NCBI GenBank assembly: GCA_949317995.1
Contig: OX439050.1
Span: 1,054,001 to 1,118,000 of the forward strand
Direction of reading: 5' to 3'
Length of the DNA: 64,000 nt
Origin: Acholoe squamosa
Taxonomy: Eukaryota; Annelida; Polychaeta; Phyllodocida; Polynoidae
Positions 32,050 to 43,521 of this stretch are shown here, one piece after another. The notes below the pieces were generated by a model. The model had not been told where the DNA came from, did no database searches, and worked only from the letters and a program-made list of their open reading frames with translations. The number at the start of each line of letters is the position of its first letter. The stretch's first letter is position 1. The translations under genes were made by a program, and so were the position numbers.

Positions 32050-34470
32050 GAGTTTGAGTTTGAGTTTAACAAGTTTATTGGCCAAATAACATCACACAAC
32101 ACAAAGCTTTTCAGGATCAGCCAGGAAATGACAATAATTATAACCATATACGAAGGAAAAATTATTTCACAACGCATTGCATATGGGAATACAATAAGCG
32201 CTTACTAGGTGATTCCAGGTTATGCCAGCAATTAGTCTTCATAATAAAATACATTGATATCAGAGTGGGCTCCCAACAGACACATTCTTATATTCAGTGA
32301 CATACTAATACTCAATTACTAACTAATTTTCAACATAAATTGCTTTTTGGATTCCAATTTCTGAACATCAGCATCCAGTTTATCCCAAAGCACCTTGCCT
32401 CTGACAAGTGGACTCATATCATATACAAGGCACTTAGATCGGCTAACATTTAGTTGCACTTTAACATTGCCGCGGAGTGCACATGGTGGAACATATACAT
32501 TATCTGAGTCCTTAGAGGCATCGAACATAATGCCAAGGAGACATTTATTCCTTCTCACCTGTAATAGCTTACATCTCGACCTTACATGTAATTCATGTAC
32601 CGTTATATCACGAGGGTCCCTAACCCGATAACATAATCACAGGCAATAATTCTGCATGGTCTGCAGTTTATTCACCACAGAGTTAGGACCACATTTGTGT
32701 ATAAAATTAGCATGTTCAATAGCAGGTAGCATCATTTGTTTATACAATTTTACAGCGAGGTCAGTGTCAGTATACTGAGGGATCCGTCTCAATTGGTACA
32801 TTTTTGATTGAAAAATATTTTTCACCTTATCTAAATGTTCCTTAAAATTAAGTTCTTTATCTATAAGGACCCCTAGATAATTGAAAGAGTTGACCACTTT
32901 CAAAAATACACCACCCAGACTAACTGAGCAATGCTAAAGCTGCATCCTATTATATAACAGGCTTGGTGCACACCATAATAGGTGAGTTTTATCTACATTT
33001 ACAGTAAGTTTATACATACAGCTCCAGGTATAAACATTATTCAGATCATGTTCAATATCACCAAGTACATCATTTGGATCTTTACTATGGGTATAAATTG
33101 CAAGATCATCAGCATAGAGACAAAAACTACATTTCTCAATTACAGAAACAACCTTATTGATATAAATGGTAAATAATAGTGGCCCCAAGACCGAGCCTTG
33201 GGGTACTCCGCATGTAATTGAAAGATCTTGGGAAGTTACACCATTGGCAGTTGTACATTGGGTTCTGCCAACCAAATAGGACTTTAGCCATTCAATACTC
33301 CTAGGTGATATTCGGATATTACTCAACTCACTTAGTAGTAGTGAGTGGTCGACCGTATCAAAAGCCTTTTTCTGATTGAGGAAGACTACGGTCGAGCACT
33401 CCCTCCCATAATAACCTTCAAAGAGACTATGAGTCAATTGATAACTTGCATTGGAAATGGATCTTTCTGGCATAAAACCGTACTGATTTTTACTTATAAT
33501 GTTATAGATGATCAAGTATTTGTGCATGAATTACCTTCTCAATCAGTTTGGATATTAAGTTACAGGCTGCCAATTTGAGATGTCTCGTACATTTCCAGTT
33601 TTCGGCAAAGGGATTACATTAGCCTTTTTCATGATTATATCTACTCTCGCATCAATTATTGACTGATGTATAATATATCCCTTAATAGTACCGGTTTGTA
33701 AAGCATGATGTCACGCAGTATGATAGCCCTAAGATCCTTAATACTGGATGACTTGCCAGTATTAATCCCTTTGATGAGGGTAATACAGTTTTCTATAGAT
33801 GGTGGTCATAATTCCAATATATAATCAATATCCACTCGAGCAGCTCCCATCAGTTGTCTCAGCCGGTTACAAGAATAGGCATTAGGCATCTGATAGGCTG
33901 CAGCTAACGTAGGGCCAGACATCAACCAACACCAACATAAAACTCATTCACATATTTGGCAGTAGCACAGCAAGCTATAGAGATGCCATGGATCATCAGT
34001 TTCCAGATTTAATACATTCTCCTTTTTAGGACCTTTCCAGATCTGGGATATTTCTTGTCAAAAGCACCGGGGGTCATTTCTATGTTTGTGTAATTTCGCG
34101 AATACTTCTGCCTTACGATTTTTTGATAGTTCATTTTTAATGTGGATATCTAAGTTTCGTAACAATAACAGATTTGGGTTGGGTGGAGGACCATGATATT
34201 TTCTCAATTTTTTTAAATATTTCCTTTTGTGATTAGATAAACGGTCCACAGCCACTGAGTAACCTTTCGGGGGGTTAACCTTAACCCTTTTTGACTTGAC
34301 AGAATGATGTTGATTAAGGAAGTTGTTACACAGACCAATCAGTTTACTGTAAGGACTAGGTGAAGGGACCTCAATATCTAATTCAGGCCCATCTAGGTGG
34401 TTGGTCAGAGCCTCACTGCTGTAACCTTTGTACATCCTACCAACAATTTTTTTATATCTGCGCTTCATGA
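32050..34470 (-). mobile_element. LINE, 5'-truncated (CR1/L2-group)
   Basis: Minus-strand ORF2 remnants: a pre-RT region (34468-34058), RT with NQYGFMPERS, VVFLNQKKAFDTVDHSLLL, CGVPQGSVLGPLLFTIYIN and CLYADDLAIY (33527-32934), then FNYLGVLIDKELNFKEHLDK (32900) and a C-terminal LWDKLDADVQKL near 32380. The 3' end is a short tandem tail (three AAACTC-type units at 32050-32068), typical of CR1/RTE/L2 rather than poly-A LINEs. Endonuclease is missing, so the copy is 5'-truncated, and the ORF is broken by several frame changes. It lies at the end of the zinc-finger ORF of Gypsy B and probably inserted there. Confidence 0.8.
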
Positions 34471-36978
34471 GAGGGCTCAGTTCGAACAGGTTTCAGGGTT
34501 CGGACGCCATGGTGTTTGTCCTTCATCCATTCCGAGAGTTGGACCCCGAAGACTCTAAAGAATTCGCGGTCGATTTCCTCCCAGCCTTCTATGATACCAT
34601 CCCTCTTGGTGATATCATATTGGGCTTGTGACTCGATGTTATTGAGTCGCGTGCGGACATTGGTCAGACGAGAGTCCATCTCCGTCTGAACAGTCTGACG
34701 CGCCTCTTCCCTAAGAGCCGGAAGGAGCTCGTTACGGATGGCCATGTTTGTTCTGTCAAACAGGCCGAACAAGTAGGCACTCGCTTCCTCACGGAATGCC
34801 TCACCGAAATTGTCGATAGCAGGGCTACCCATCATCTGTAGAAGTCCCTTACAACGTTCCACGAACATCTTGGGGACCCCACGTTCGACGCCATCGGCGT
34901 ATGCAGGCTGTGCCAACTCCCAACGCAAGGTTGCTGTTGGGGTGTCGGCGCCTGACATGAAGTTGGAGTAGGTGGCTCCTGCTCCCGAGGTCAGTGTCAC
35001 ACCTCCTACGTGGACACACGGCGTGGCAGCTGGGGTGCTGTCCTCTGCCGCTGTAGGTGGCTTGACAGGGGGAGACGAGTTGGTGGTCACCTCGGGTTGT
35101 CGCTCACGACTACTCCGAGATTCCACCGTCTTGCCTCCAGGCTTAGCACCACTGGTGCTGGGTTTGGCTGAACCAGTCGAAGCAGTCTTCGACTTTTTAG
35201 GAGCCGGGGCCGGGGTGGGCTTCGATGCCTGCACAGGCTTCGAGGTGGCCACCTGCGACTTAGGCTTCTTAGGTTCAGTCAAACCGGCAGACTTTCCAGC
35301 GTCCGTAGAGTGGGGTCTCTTGCTCCCACTAGTAGAGGCTGTCGGTCCTGGGTCTCGAGGACAACTAGCTTCCCGCTTCTTCCGCTGCTCTACCCTGAAG
35401 TCGGGGTAGGCGCCGTAGAAAGCGGGCATGAGTTCTGGTCTGATATACAAACGCTTCGTAGACGGAGGTGCGGGTGCCATCCGCATCCAGTGTCTAGTCG
35501 GCGCGCCTGTTTTCTCATTCCGCTCACACTTTCTGACTAGTGTCTCCACCAGTTGGATAGCGCCCTCGGCATTGTACTTATGGGGCTGCTTGTAGGACTT
35601 TAGATGACGCGCCATCAGACCCCTTCGTGTAGTCACAAAAGGAGGAGAGGTCAGGTCATCAGGGTCCTGGTAACATGGAATGGTCTTTTCCACCTTAACA
35701 CACCCAAACTGCGGACTGATGGCTCGATGCTCTTCCACCAAGTGTCGAGCATACCTGCCATCAGTCGTGTACACGCGAGGGTGGAAACCCTTACGTGTGC
35801 AGTTCTCGAAAGCACACTGCTGCCTGGGATTGAAGATGCGCCACGCAAAACCAATCCGCTGTCTCTCAGGCAGCGACACCCCCGATGAGTCCGAGGCATT
35901 CGTGATGTTCTCGATCATCCAGACATACCAGTCAATGGCATGGGTATCATCCGAATACCATTCCTCGTCATCGCTTCCATCCTTACCGATGAGGCTAGGG
36001 AGTACCACTTGACCACTCTTGCGGTAATCCTGAAGCTTGGTCAGGGGCCTGTCATCGACGTACTCAGCACGTCGCTTGGCAGTAATCCCTGACAGCCACC
36101 TCCACTCGTCGACAGCCTTGGCCGTGTCCGGGGGCGAGGATACGGTGCTCTCCACGGCACCTGCCTCAACCTCCGACGGCTCGGTTCCAGGTTCCGGGGG
36201 AGCAGTGGACTCACTGCTCTTCTCGCGGGCTGGAGCCTTCTTGGCTGCGAATTCCATCGCTTCCATCCTTACCGACGAGGCTAGGGAGTACCACTTGACC
36301 ACTCTTGCGGTAATCCTGAAGCTTGGTCAGGGGCCTGTCATTGACGTACTCAGCACGTCGCTTGGCAGTAATCCCTGACAGCCGCCTCCACTCGTCGACA
36401 GCCTTGGCCGTGTCCGGGGGCGAGGATACCGTGCTCTCCACGGCACCGGCCTCAACCTCCGACGGCTTGGTTCCAGGTTCCGGGGGAGCAGTGGACTAAC
36501 TGCTCTTCTCGCGGGCTGGAGCCTTCTTGGCTGCGGATTCCTTCTTGCTACCCTCTTTCTTAGGTACCTTGAAGTCTTTCAAGGTCCCTTTAGATGCCTT
36601 CGATTCAGCGGACTTCTCGCCCTTAGAACCCGAAGGGGTAGCAGCTTTCGATGGAGCTGGTGTTGACTGCTCGTCAACCTCCATCTCGTCGGGGGAGGAG
36701 TCCATCGAGGCTGCAGCAGCCACGACTTTCATGTCGCGCTTCTGCTGCTTAGCGGCATCTTTCGCCTTTCGGCGGAGCTCCTTCTCCCTCTCCTGGGACT
36801 CGGCCAAGGCTTTCTGTGCATCCTCGATCTGCTTCAGAAGAGCTGCACTTTTAGCTGAGCTAGACTCGAGCTCCTGCTCGGGTCTGGTCCTCTTGGATTT
36901 CTTCTTCTTCTTCTTTTTCTGAGACTTGTGGCTCGCCGAAGAGCTGTACCCTGACTGCTCGTCGGACAAGGACCCCAT
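34471..36978 (-). pseudogene. Gypsy B zinc-finger ORF downstream of pol
   Basis: Downstream of integrase, in the env position, the minus strand encodes a Lys-rich N-terminus (KKKKKKKSKRTRPEQE), a coiled-coil segment and a region of conserved length. Then come two C2H2-like fingers (CAFENCTRKGF...YARHLVEEH and CVKVEKTIPC...LMARHL), a Pro/Ser/Lys linker, and a C-terminal helical region with EFFRVFGVQLSEWM-like end. The same arrangement occurs in Gypsy C (48120-51647). No signal peptide or membrane segment is visible, so it is not an envelope gene. Broken copy. Confidence 0.72.
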
Positions 36979-38002
36979 GGTTCTTCTTGAACTATGGGCT
37001 CAGATGGAGAAGCTAGACTCCGGGCCTCGAACTGTTCTCAGACGGAAGGAGGCGTCTAAGAGAGTCTTCGAGGTGTTTCGATCCACACTCTGGCGGGTCG
37101 AAGCCTCGAAGGTGTCTTTGATGTACTTCGAACCGCACTCAGGCGGCTCGAAGGATCGAAGACAGGGTTCGAGAGTACACAAACCTGCACACAGGCAGGT
37201 CGTGTCTCTCGACACATGGTGTGGGAGACCTCCTACACTGAGGTAGGAAGTCCCCAGGCGGAGGCGTACCAGCTGGGCTAAGCTAGGCCTAGTCCAGCTA
37301 ATCTGCGTCCGACTCTCACAACACGGGCGCAAATGTGACCTCCGAGGTATGCGACGCGGCCTTTTATCCCTGTGGCGCACGCCTCTGATTGGAGGAAGGG
37401 CCTACGTGACCGAGGCGGGCAAACCCTATTGGTCCACAGCGGATCACGCCATGACCAAATAAGGTAATGCTCAAAAAGTGGAATGACTCACTCTCCTCTT
37501 GCTTTGGTTTCTCCAATCGCATTGTTTGCATATGCCGTTACTTTTTATGCGGGCTATGGGGCTCCAACACTGTCAACATGGGCAACTAGGGCACCCCCGT
37601 TCTACCAGACTACCGGGATTAAAAATGATCCCAATATGGATCTACCCATCGGGCAGAATCCACCAGCCTATGCTGGGAACCCATCCACACAGTCTGATTA
37701 AACAAAAGGGCCCATGTTTTTCATGTTTCTAGTGTCGAATTGTCTCAAACTAAGAGGCAATCGCATGACTTCTCGTTGTGTAATTTTTTATTCACCGTCG
37801 GTATCACGTCCACAGACAGATTTACCCAAGAACGGCACCCGTTATTTAAATCCTTATTAAAAGACAGGTTGGTAAAGCTGCTGCTTAGTTTTGTGCGAAA
37901 CATCAATTACTGAGTAGGGTTTAATCTAGGACTTTTCCTGATTTTAAGGAACAAGTGTAGGAACAAGTGTTGAGCCTCGGGGTGGGTTACTATCACCCCC
38001 TC
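36979..38002 (-). other. Spacer between pol and zinc-finger ORF of Gypsy B
   Basis: About 1 kb without a convincing frame; in Gypsy C the equivalent gap is about 0.5 kb. It may hold the leader or splice acceptor for the downstream ORF, but I see no decisive site. Confidence 0.4.
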
Positions 38003-41000
38003 CTAGCTCACCAGGTTATTAACCCGTTTCCGTCGGCGTCTGCCTCCCATCACTTGTGGCGACGTGGATGTAGGGGCCACAGTGTTTGCTCTGGGCTTCC
38101 TTTCATCCTCGACACTTGTTGACCGTTCCTTTGATGAGCCTTGGCGCTTAAGCCTTGCTCGAGTCATAGGTCCGGTCTGGAGTGACTGATCTCCCACTCG
38201 AAACGTTTCGATGTGAAGTTTGTTCAGTCGTTTGCACCTTCGAGGGGGGGTCGGGCTTCCGATGTTCCTTCAAAGGCGGTTTAGACACTTTCGACTTATC
38301 TCGATGAGCCGGTCGACCACGGCGTCGCTTTGATGGTTTACTCGCGTCCAACACCTCCACCTTGCTCAGCTTTCGAGCCTTTTGCTGTCATTTTCGATGA
38401 CCGTGCTTAGTTTTTTTTAGACTGAACTTCCGGCCACGACCTTTCGATCTCTATTTCGACCTGTTCAGAAACAGACTTAGCCCTTTTTGTGGCCTTACGA
38501 GAAGGTGAATCATCATCAAGTTGTGGCTGCAACAACTCGACAGTCTGTGATAGTTCCACGCCCAACCACCGGCATACTCTATCAACATTTCTCTTTTGCA
38601 ACCGCCCGCGGGATGATCAAAATGATAGTGTCGACTCAGAGAGGACAGAATCCACTACGAACGGCCCATCCCAGTTGGGAGCAAGCTTCATAGCTGCTTG
38701 GGGGGTGTGGTACCTCACCACCTGTTCCCAAACTGAGTATCTTCTCTGCTTCAGCCTATAGTCATACCTGACTTTCTGGCGTTCCGCAGATTTACCTAGA
38801 TTTTCTCTTACCATGCTGTAACTTTCTCTCAACCGATCTCGAAGCTGTTCCACGAAAGTAACGGAACAAGGGACCTCAAGTGGGTTCTCGATTGAGCCGA
38901 AAATCACATCCGCTGGCATGAGAATTTCTTCCCCGAATACCATAATATTTGGACTGCATCCAGTAGAACTGTGTTCAGAGCTGTTATATGCGGACACGAC
39001 ATATTTAGCCTGTTCATCCCAGTCGTCCATATGTTTGTCTACCAACATAGTCAGACTCTGAATCAGTGTTCTGTTGAACCTTTCCACCTGGCCATCGCTC
39101 TGCGGCCTGTACGGATTGGTCCTCTGTTTTACAATCGTCAAATATTCACACATCTCAGAGAAGAGACGAGACTCGAATTCTCGACCTTGGTCGGAATGCA
39201 GAAGCAGCGGGATGCCAAAGGTCAATACCCATTCGTCCACGAAGGCTTCTGCATAGGTCTCTGCTGTGTGATTTGGTAAGGGAATAGCGTGCACATACTT
39301 GGTGAAGTAATCCTGGATTACTAACCTACAAGTATTCTTGTTTGGCGTGGGTGCAAATCCTGAGATGATGTCCATAGCTATCCTCCCGAATCTCACCCCG
39401 AACAACTCTTGGTGCAAAGGAGACTTACCCATGTCCTCACCGGGCTTTACCAAACAACAGGTAGGACAATGTCGAACCCAACGACCTATGTCCTTCCCCA
39501 TTCCAGGCCAGTAATATCTCCGCTTCACATTTTCGAGTGTTTGTTTTCGACCAAAATGTGCCGCTGTTCGGTGTCCGTGGCAAAAGGAGAGTACCTAACC
39601 CCTCAGTTGGCGTGGTATCACTACTTGGATCGTGCTTCTTGCGCGACCCGCCTCGACTTTCCAGCGACATAACAAACCTTCATGGAAAGTTAATAGAGGC
39701 CATTGCCCAGTTAATTTCCGTACCTCGGCGCTCTCGCTTGATACCTCAGGCCTAGTGAGTTTAGCCCCCTTAACTAGCCATTCGGCAACCCGTCTGATGT
39801 CAGCGTCCGCTTTCTGAGCATCGATGATTTCATCGAGAGACCAAAATGCAACACCCACCCGGCTGTCTACTAGACTACCTACAGCCGCCAAAACAGCGTT
39901 GTGACTGCCGCAGTCTGTGCAATCTGACCTTTGGCATAGCCGCACAGGGATACGACTAAGGCCATCGGCATTCAGATGCTTGGCACCACTTCAATGTTCG
40001 ATCTTAGAGTTTTTGAGACCGATCTCCGAAAGGTGGGCAAGCCACCTACCCATCATTCCTTCTGCTTCTTTGAAATTCAGGAGCCATTTCAAAGAAGAAT
40101 GATCGGTGCGGATAGTGAAATTACCACCATAAAGGTAGTGCCTAAACTTCCTTGTGTACATGACAACTGCCAACAGTTCACTTTTGGTGGTGCAGTAGTT
40201 TCGTTGTGTCTTACTTAGAGTGTTGCTAGCAAAGGAGATCGGGACCTCCATTCCATCCTGTTCTTAGGATAGAACAGCCCCAATCGCCGTGTTGCTAGCA
40301 TCAGTGTCTAAGATAAAACAACCGTCGGGTGTGGGGAATCGAAGCACAGGAGTCTCCTTGAAACTTCGTTTTAACTCGACAAAAGCATGTTCAGCTCTTT
40401 CTGTCCATGCGAATGCCTCGTAACGACTTCTACTACCTTTAGGTTTTTGGATCACTTAGTCCTGCAACGGACTTACTAGTTCCGCAAACCCCGGGATGAA
40501 CTCTCGGTAGTAGGAACAAAAGCCAATGAAGGATCAAATTTCCTTCACTGTGGTGGGCCTAGCCCAAGTCATTACGTCGCTAATTTTCCACGGGTTGGCT
40601 TCTATACCCTGTTCAGACACGATTCGGCCCAGGTACTGGACTGAAGTCCTAAAAAGCTTCTTAGGTTTCAACTTCAGTCACCATGCTCGAATCCTGTTGA
40701 AAACTTCTTCCAGATTTGCCATTGCTTCATCCGTCGTTTTGCCGAAGACGATGATATCATCGAGGTAAACCAGGCAACTCTTACCTAGCAAACCCCTCCT
40801 CCATCATTCGCTCGAATGTGGCGGGGGCGTTACACAAACCAAACGCCATTCGATCGAAGTCATAGAGCCCCCTCTGGTAGCAAAAAGCATTTTTTTCGAC
40901 ATCGTCGGGATTCATCCCGATCTGCCAATATCCAGATTGGAGATCGAGACAACTAAACCAATTGTTTCCTCCCAAGGCATCTAAGGATTCGTCGATGCGC

Positions 41001-41373
41001 TGGAGAGGATAGGCATTTTTCTTAGTCACACCATTCGGACATTGATAATCGATGCAGAATCTCATGGTCCCATCCTTCTTCGTCACCATCTGGACGGGAC
41101 TGGACCAGGGACTAGTACTTGGCCTAACCACCCCCGTATCCAACATCTCCTTAAGTTGTTCATCCGCAGCAGCTTTCTTGCTGAGCGGTATCCTCCTGTA
41201 AGGGACTCGGATAGGTTGTGCATCACCAGTATCGATGTTATGCAGACATCGATCAGTGCGCCCTGACGGTTCGTCTGGACTCTTAAAGACATCCACGCGC
41301 TTACGTAGTAAGGCGGACAGCTTCAGTCTTTCTTCTGGTTGGGTCAGGTGGGTGTCACCATACATGGTGCAAT
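38003..41373 (-). pseudogene. Gypsy B pol: RT, RNase H, integrase, basic tail
   Basis: Read on the minus strand: RT (PYRRIPLSKKAAADEQLKEM near 41200, [18 protein letters not shown]-like box near 40930, LDD active site near 40760), RNase H (ILDTDASNTAIGAVLS near 40300), the integrase zinc-binding region (CPTCCLVKPGEDMGK near 39450) and DDE core (AMDIISGF, HSDQGREFESRLFSEM, NPYRPQSDGQVERFN). It ends in a basic tail with an AT-hook-like RRRGRPAHR near 38310. Broken, with several breaks. Confidence 0.88.
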
Positions 41374-41380
41374 TCAGTGA
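41374..41380 (+). repeat. Target-site duplication TCAGTGA, left
   Basis: Exact direct repeat of 62818-62824, flanking the DNA transposon in Gypsy B pol. Confidence 0.85.
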
Positions 41381-41387
41381 GCGATGT
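41381..41387 (+). repeat. Terminal inverted repeat, left (GCGATGT)
   Basis: Inverse of 62811-62817. Very short; beyond seven bases the two ends differ (TCACCAG against ATGGGCC). Confidence 0.65.
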
Positions 41388-41550
41388 TCACCAGCCTGCG
41401 AACCAATAAATTCAAAAACTCAATATTACTTTATGCCACTTTTATTTATTGATAGCCCTATATCTTGGCTTATTAGAAAGGTTGATTCAAGTCACCAACT
41501 CCAAACGGGTCAGTTTTTATAGCCCGCAGCGTAAAACCATATATTTTTAA

Positions 41551-41566
41551 CCTCACGTACGTAACG
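41551..41566. repeat. Subterminal ACGTACGT motif, left end
   Basis: CCTCACGTACGTAACG. Further left-side copies are at 41919, 42291, 42663, 43035 and 43397 (as CGTTACGGACGTGAGG or CGTTACGTATGTGAGG). A set at the right end is annotated separately. None was seen outside the transposon. Confidence 0.85.
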
Positions 41567-41918
41567 TTTTTATTCAGACAGTCATTAAAGCTATTAAATA
41601 TCATGCTATCTACATCATATTTCATGTCCATAATGGTACAATATATGTCTTTAAGTGTAGTGAAAATCAAATCCCTCAGTCAATAACTTCTTTTGTCACA
41701 CTTCATCGCCAACTTTGTAGATTATCGAAATTTTTTAAAATGTAGATTAGTATTCTTAACTTTACCCTCATACCTTCAAAAAAGACTAAATCTGTCTGAA
41801 AATGAATCTCCACCATCTAGAATGTTCATACTTTCAAGATATGTTGCTCTTTTGCAACAATATTCGATATGGCCGGTATGGTCCAAATTTGCGTGGACCC
41901 TTCCGAATGCCGAAAAAA

Positions 41919-43396
41919 CGTTACGGACGTGAGGTTTTCAGTAGAACTTTCCAAGTCCACCTGAGCAGTACGTATAAACATCACAGATCACCTTCATTAC
42001 TTTATCTTGTACAGAATGATTTAAATTGCTATTTTAAAGCCATATCCAGACACTTTGAGTGTATTATGGGTCATTATGACTGCTCGGAAAAAAAATTCTC
42101 CCAATTTTGCAACACTTCCAACATTGAGTGGGAGTCCAGTCCTACCTAAATACAGACTAGGGTAACTCAAATACTCTTTTTATACAAGGCACATATCTCT
42201 ATTAATCATTGCAAACAGGAGAATTAATATACAACATCAATCAGGACCATATTGTTCATTCTACTATGACATGTCTAAAACACCCGAAAACGTTACGGAC
42301 GTGAGGTTTTCGGTAGAACTTTTCAAGTCCACCTGAGCAGTACGTATAAACATCACAGATCACCTTCATCACTTTATCTTGTACAGAATGATTTAAATTG
42401 CTATTTTAAAGCCATATCCAGACACTTTGAGTGTATTATGGGTCATTATGACTGCTCGGAAAAAAAATTCTCCCAATTTTGCAACACTTCCAACATTGAG
42501 TGGGAGTCCAGTCCTACCTAAATACAGACTAGGGTAACTCAAATACTCTTTTTATACAAGGCACATATCTCTATTAATCATTGCAAACAGGAGAATTAAT
42601 ATACAACATCAATCAGGACCATATTGTTCATTCTACTATGACATGTCTAAAACACCCGAAAACGTTACGGACGTGAGGTTTTCGGTAGAACTTTTCAAGT
42701 CCACCTGAGCAGTACGTATAAACATCACAGATCACCTTCATCACTTTATCTTGTACAGAATGATTTAAATTGCTATTTTAAAGCCATATCCAGACACTTT
42801 GAGTGTATTATGGGTCATTATGACTGCTCGGAAAAAAAATTCTCCCAATTTTGCAACACTTCCAACATTGAGTGGGAGTCCAGTCCTACCTAAATACAGA
42901 CTAGGGTAACTCAAATACTCTTTTTATACAAGGCACATATCTCTATTAATAATTGCAAACAGGAGAATTAATATACAACATCAATCAGGACCATATTGTT
43001 CATTCTACTATGACATGTCTAAAACACCCGAAAACGTTACGGACGTGAGGTTTTCGGTAGAACTTTCCAAGTCCACCTGAGCAGTACGTATAAACATCAC
43101 AGATCACCTTCATCACTTTATCTTGTACAGAATGATTTAAATTGCTATTTTAAAGCCATATCCAGACACTTTGAGTGTATTATGGGTCATTATGACTGCT
43201 CGGAAAATAAATTCTCTCAATTTTGCAACACTTCCAACATTGAGTGGGAGTCCAGTCCTACCTAAATACAGACTAGGGTAACTCAAATACTCTTTTTATA
43301 CAAGGCACATATCTCTATTAATAATTGCAAACAGGAGAATTAATATACAACATCAATCAGGACCATATTGTTCATTCTACTATGACATGTCTAAAA
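41919..43396. repeat. Tandem array, four units of 372 bp
   Basis: Each unit begins CGTTACGGACGTGAGG (41919, 42291, 42663, 43035) and continues with AGTCCACCTGAGCAGTACG ... AGGACCATATTGTTCATTC. The middle two units look identical or nearly so; the fourth is 362 bp long and is followed by one more motif copy at 43397. It lies between the transposase stop codon and the left end of the transposon. Only short frames, so non-coding. Confidence 0.93.
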
Positions 43397-43521
43397 CGTT
43401 ACGTATGTGAGGTTTTCGATAGAATTCCAGAAATCATAGAACATCTGCATCATAAAAATACACTTGTGAACGACAGACAACTGATCTGGGAGAATGATGT
43501 GATATGAAGCATGACAGCCGG

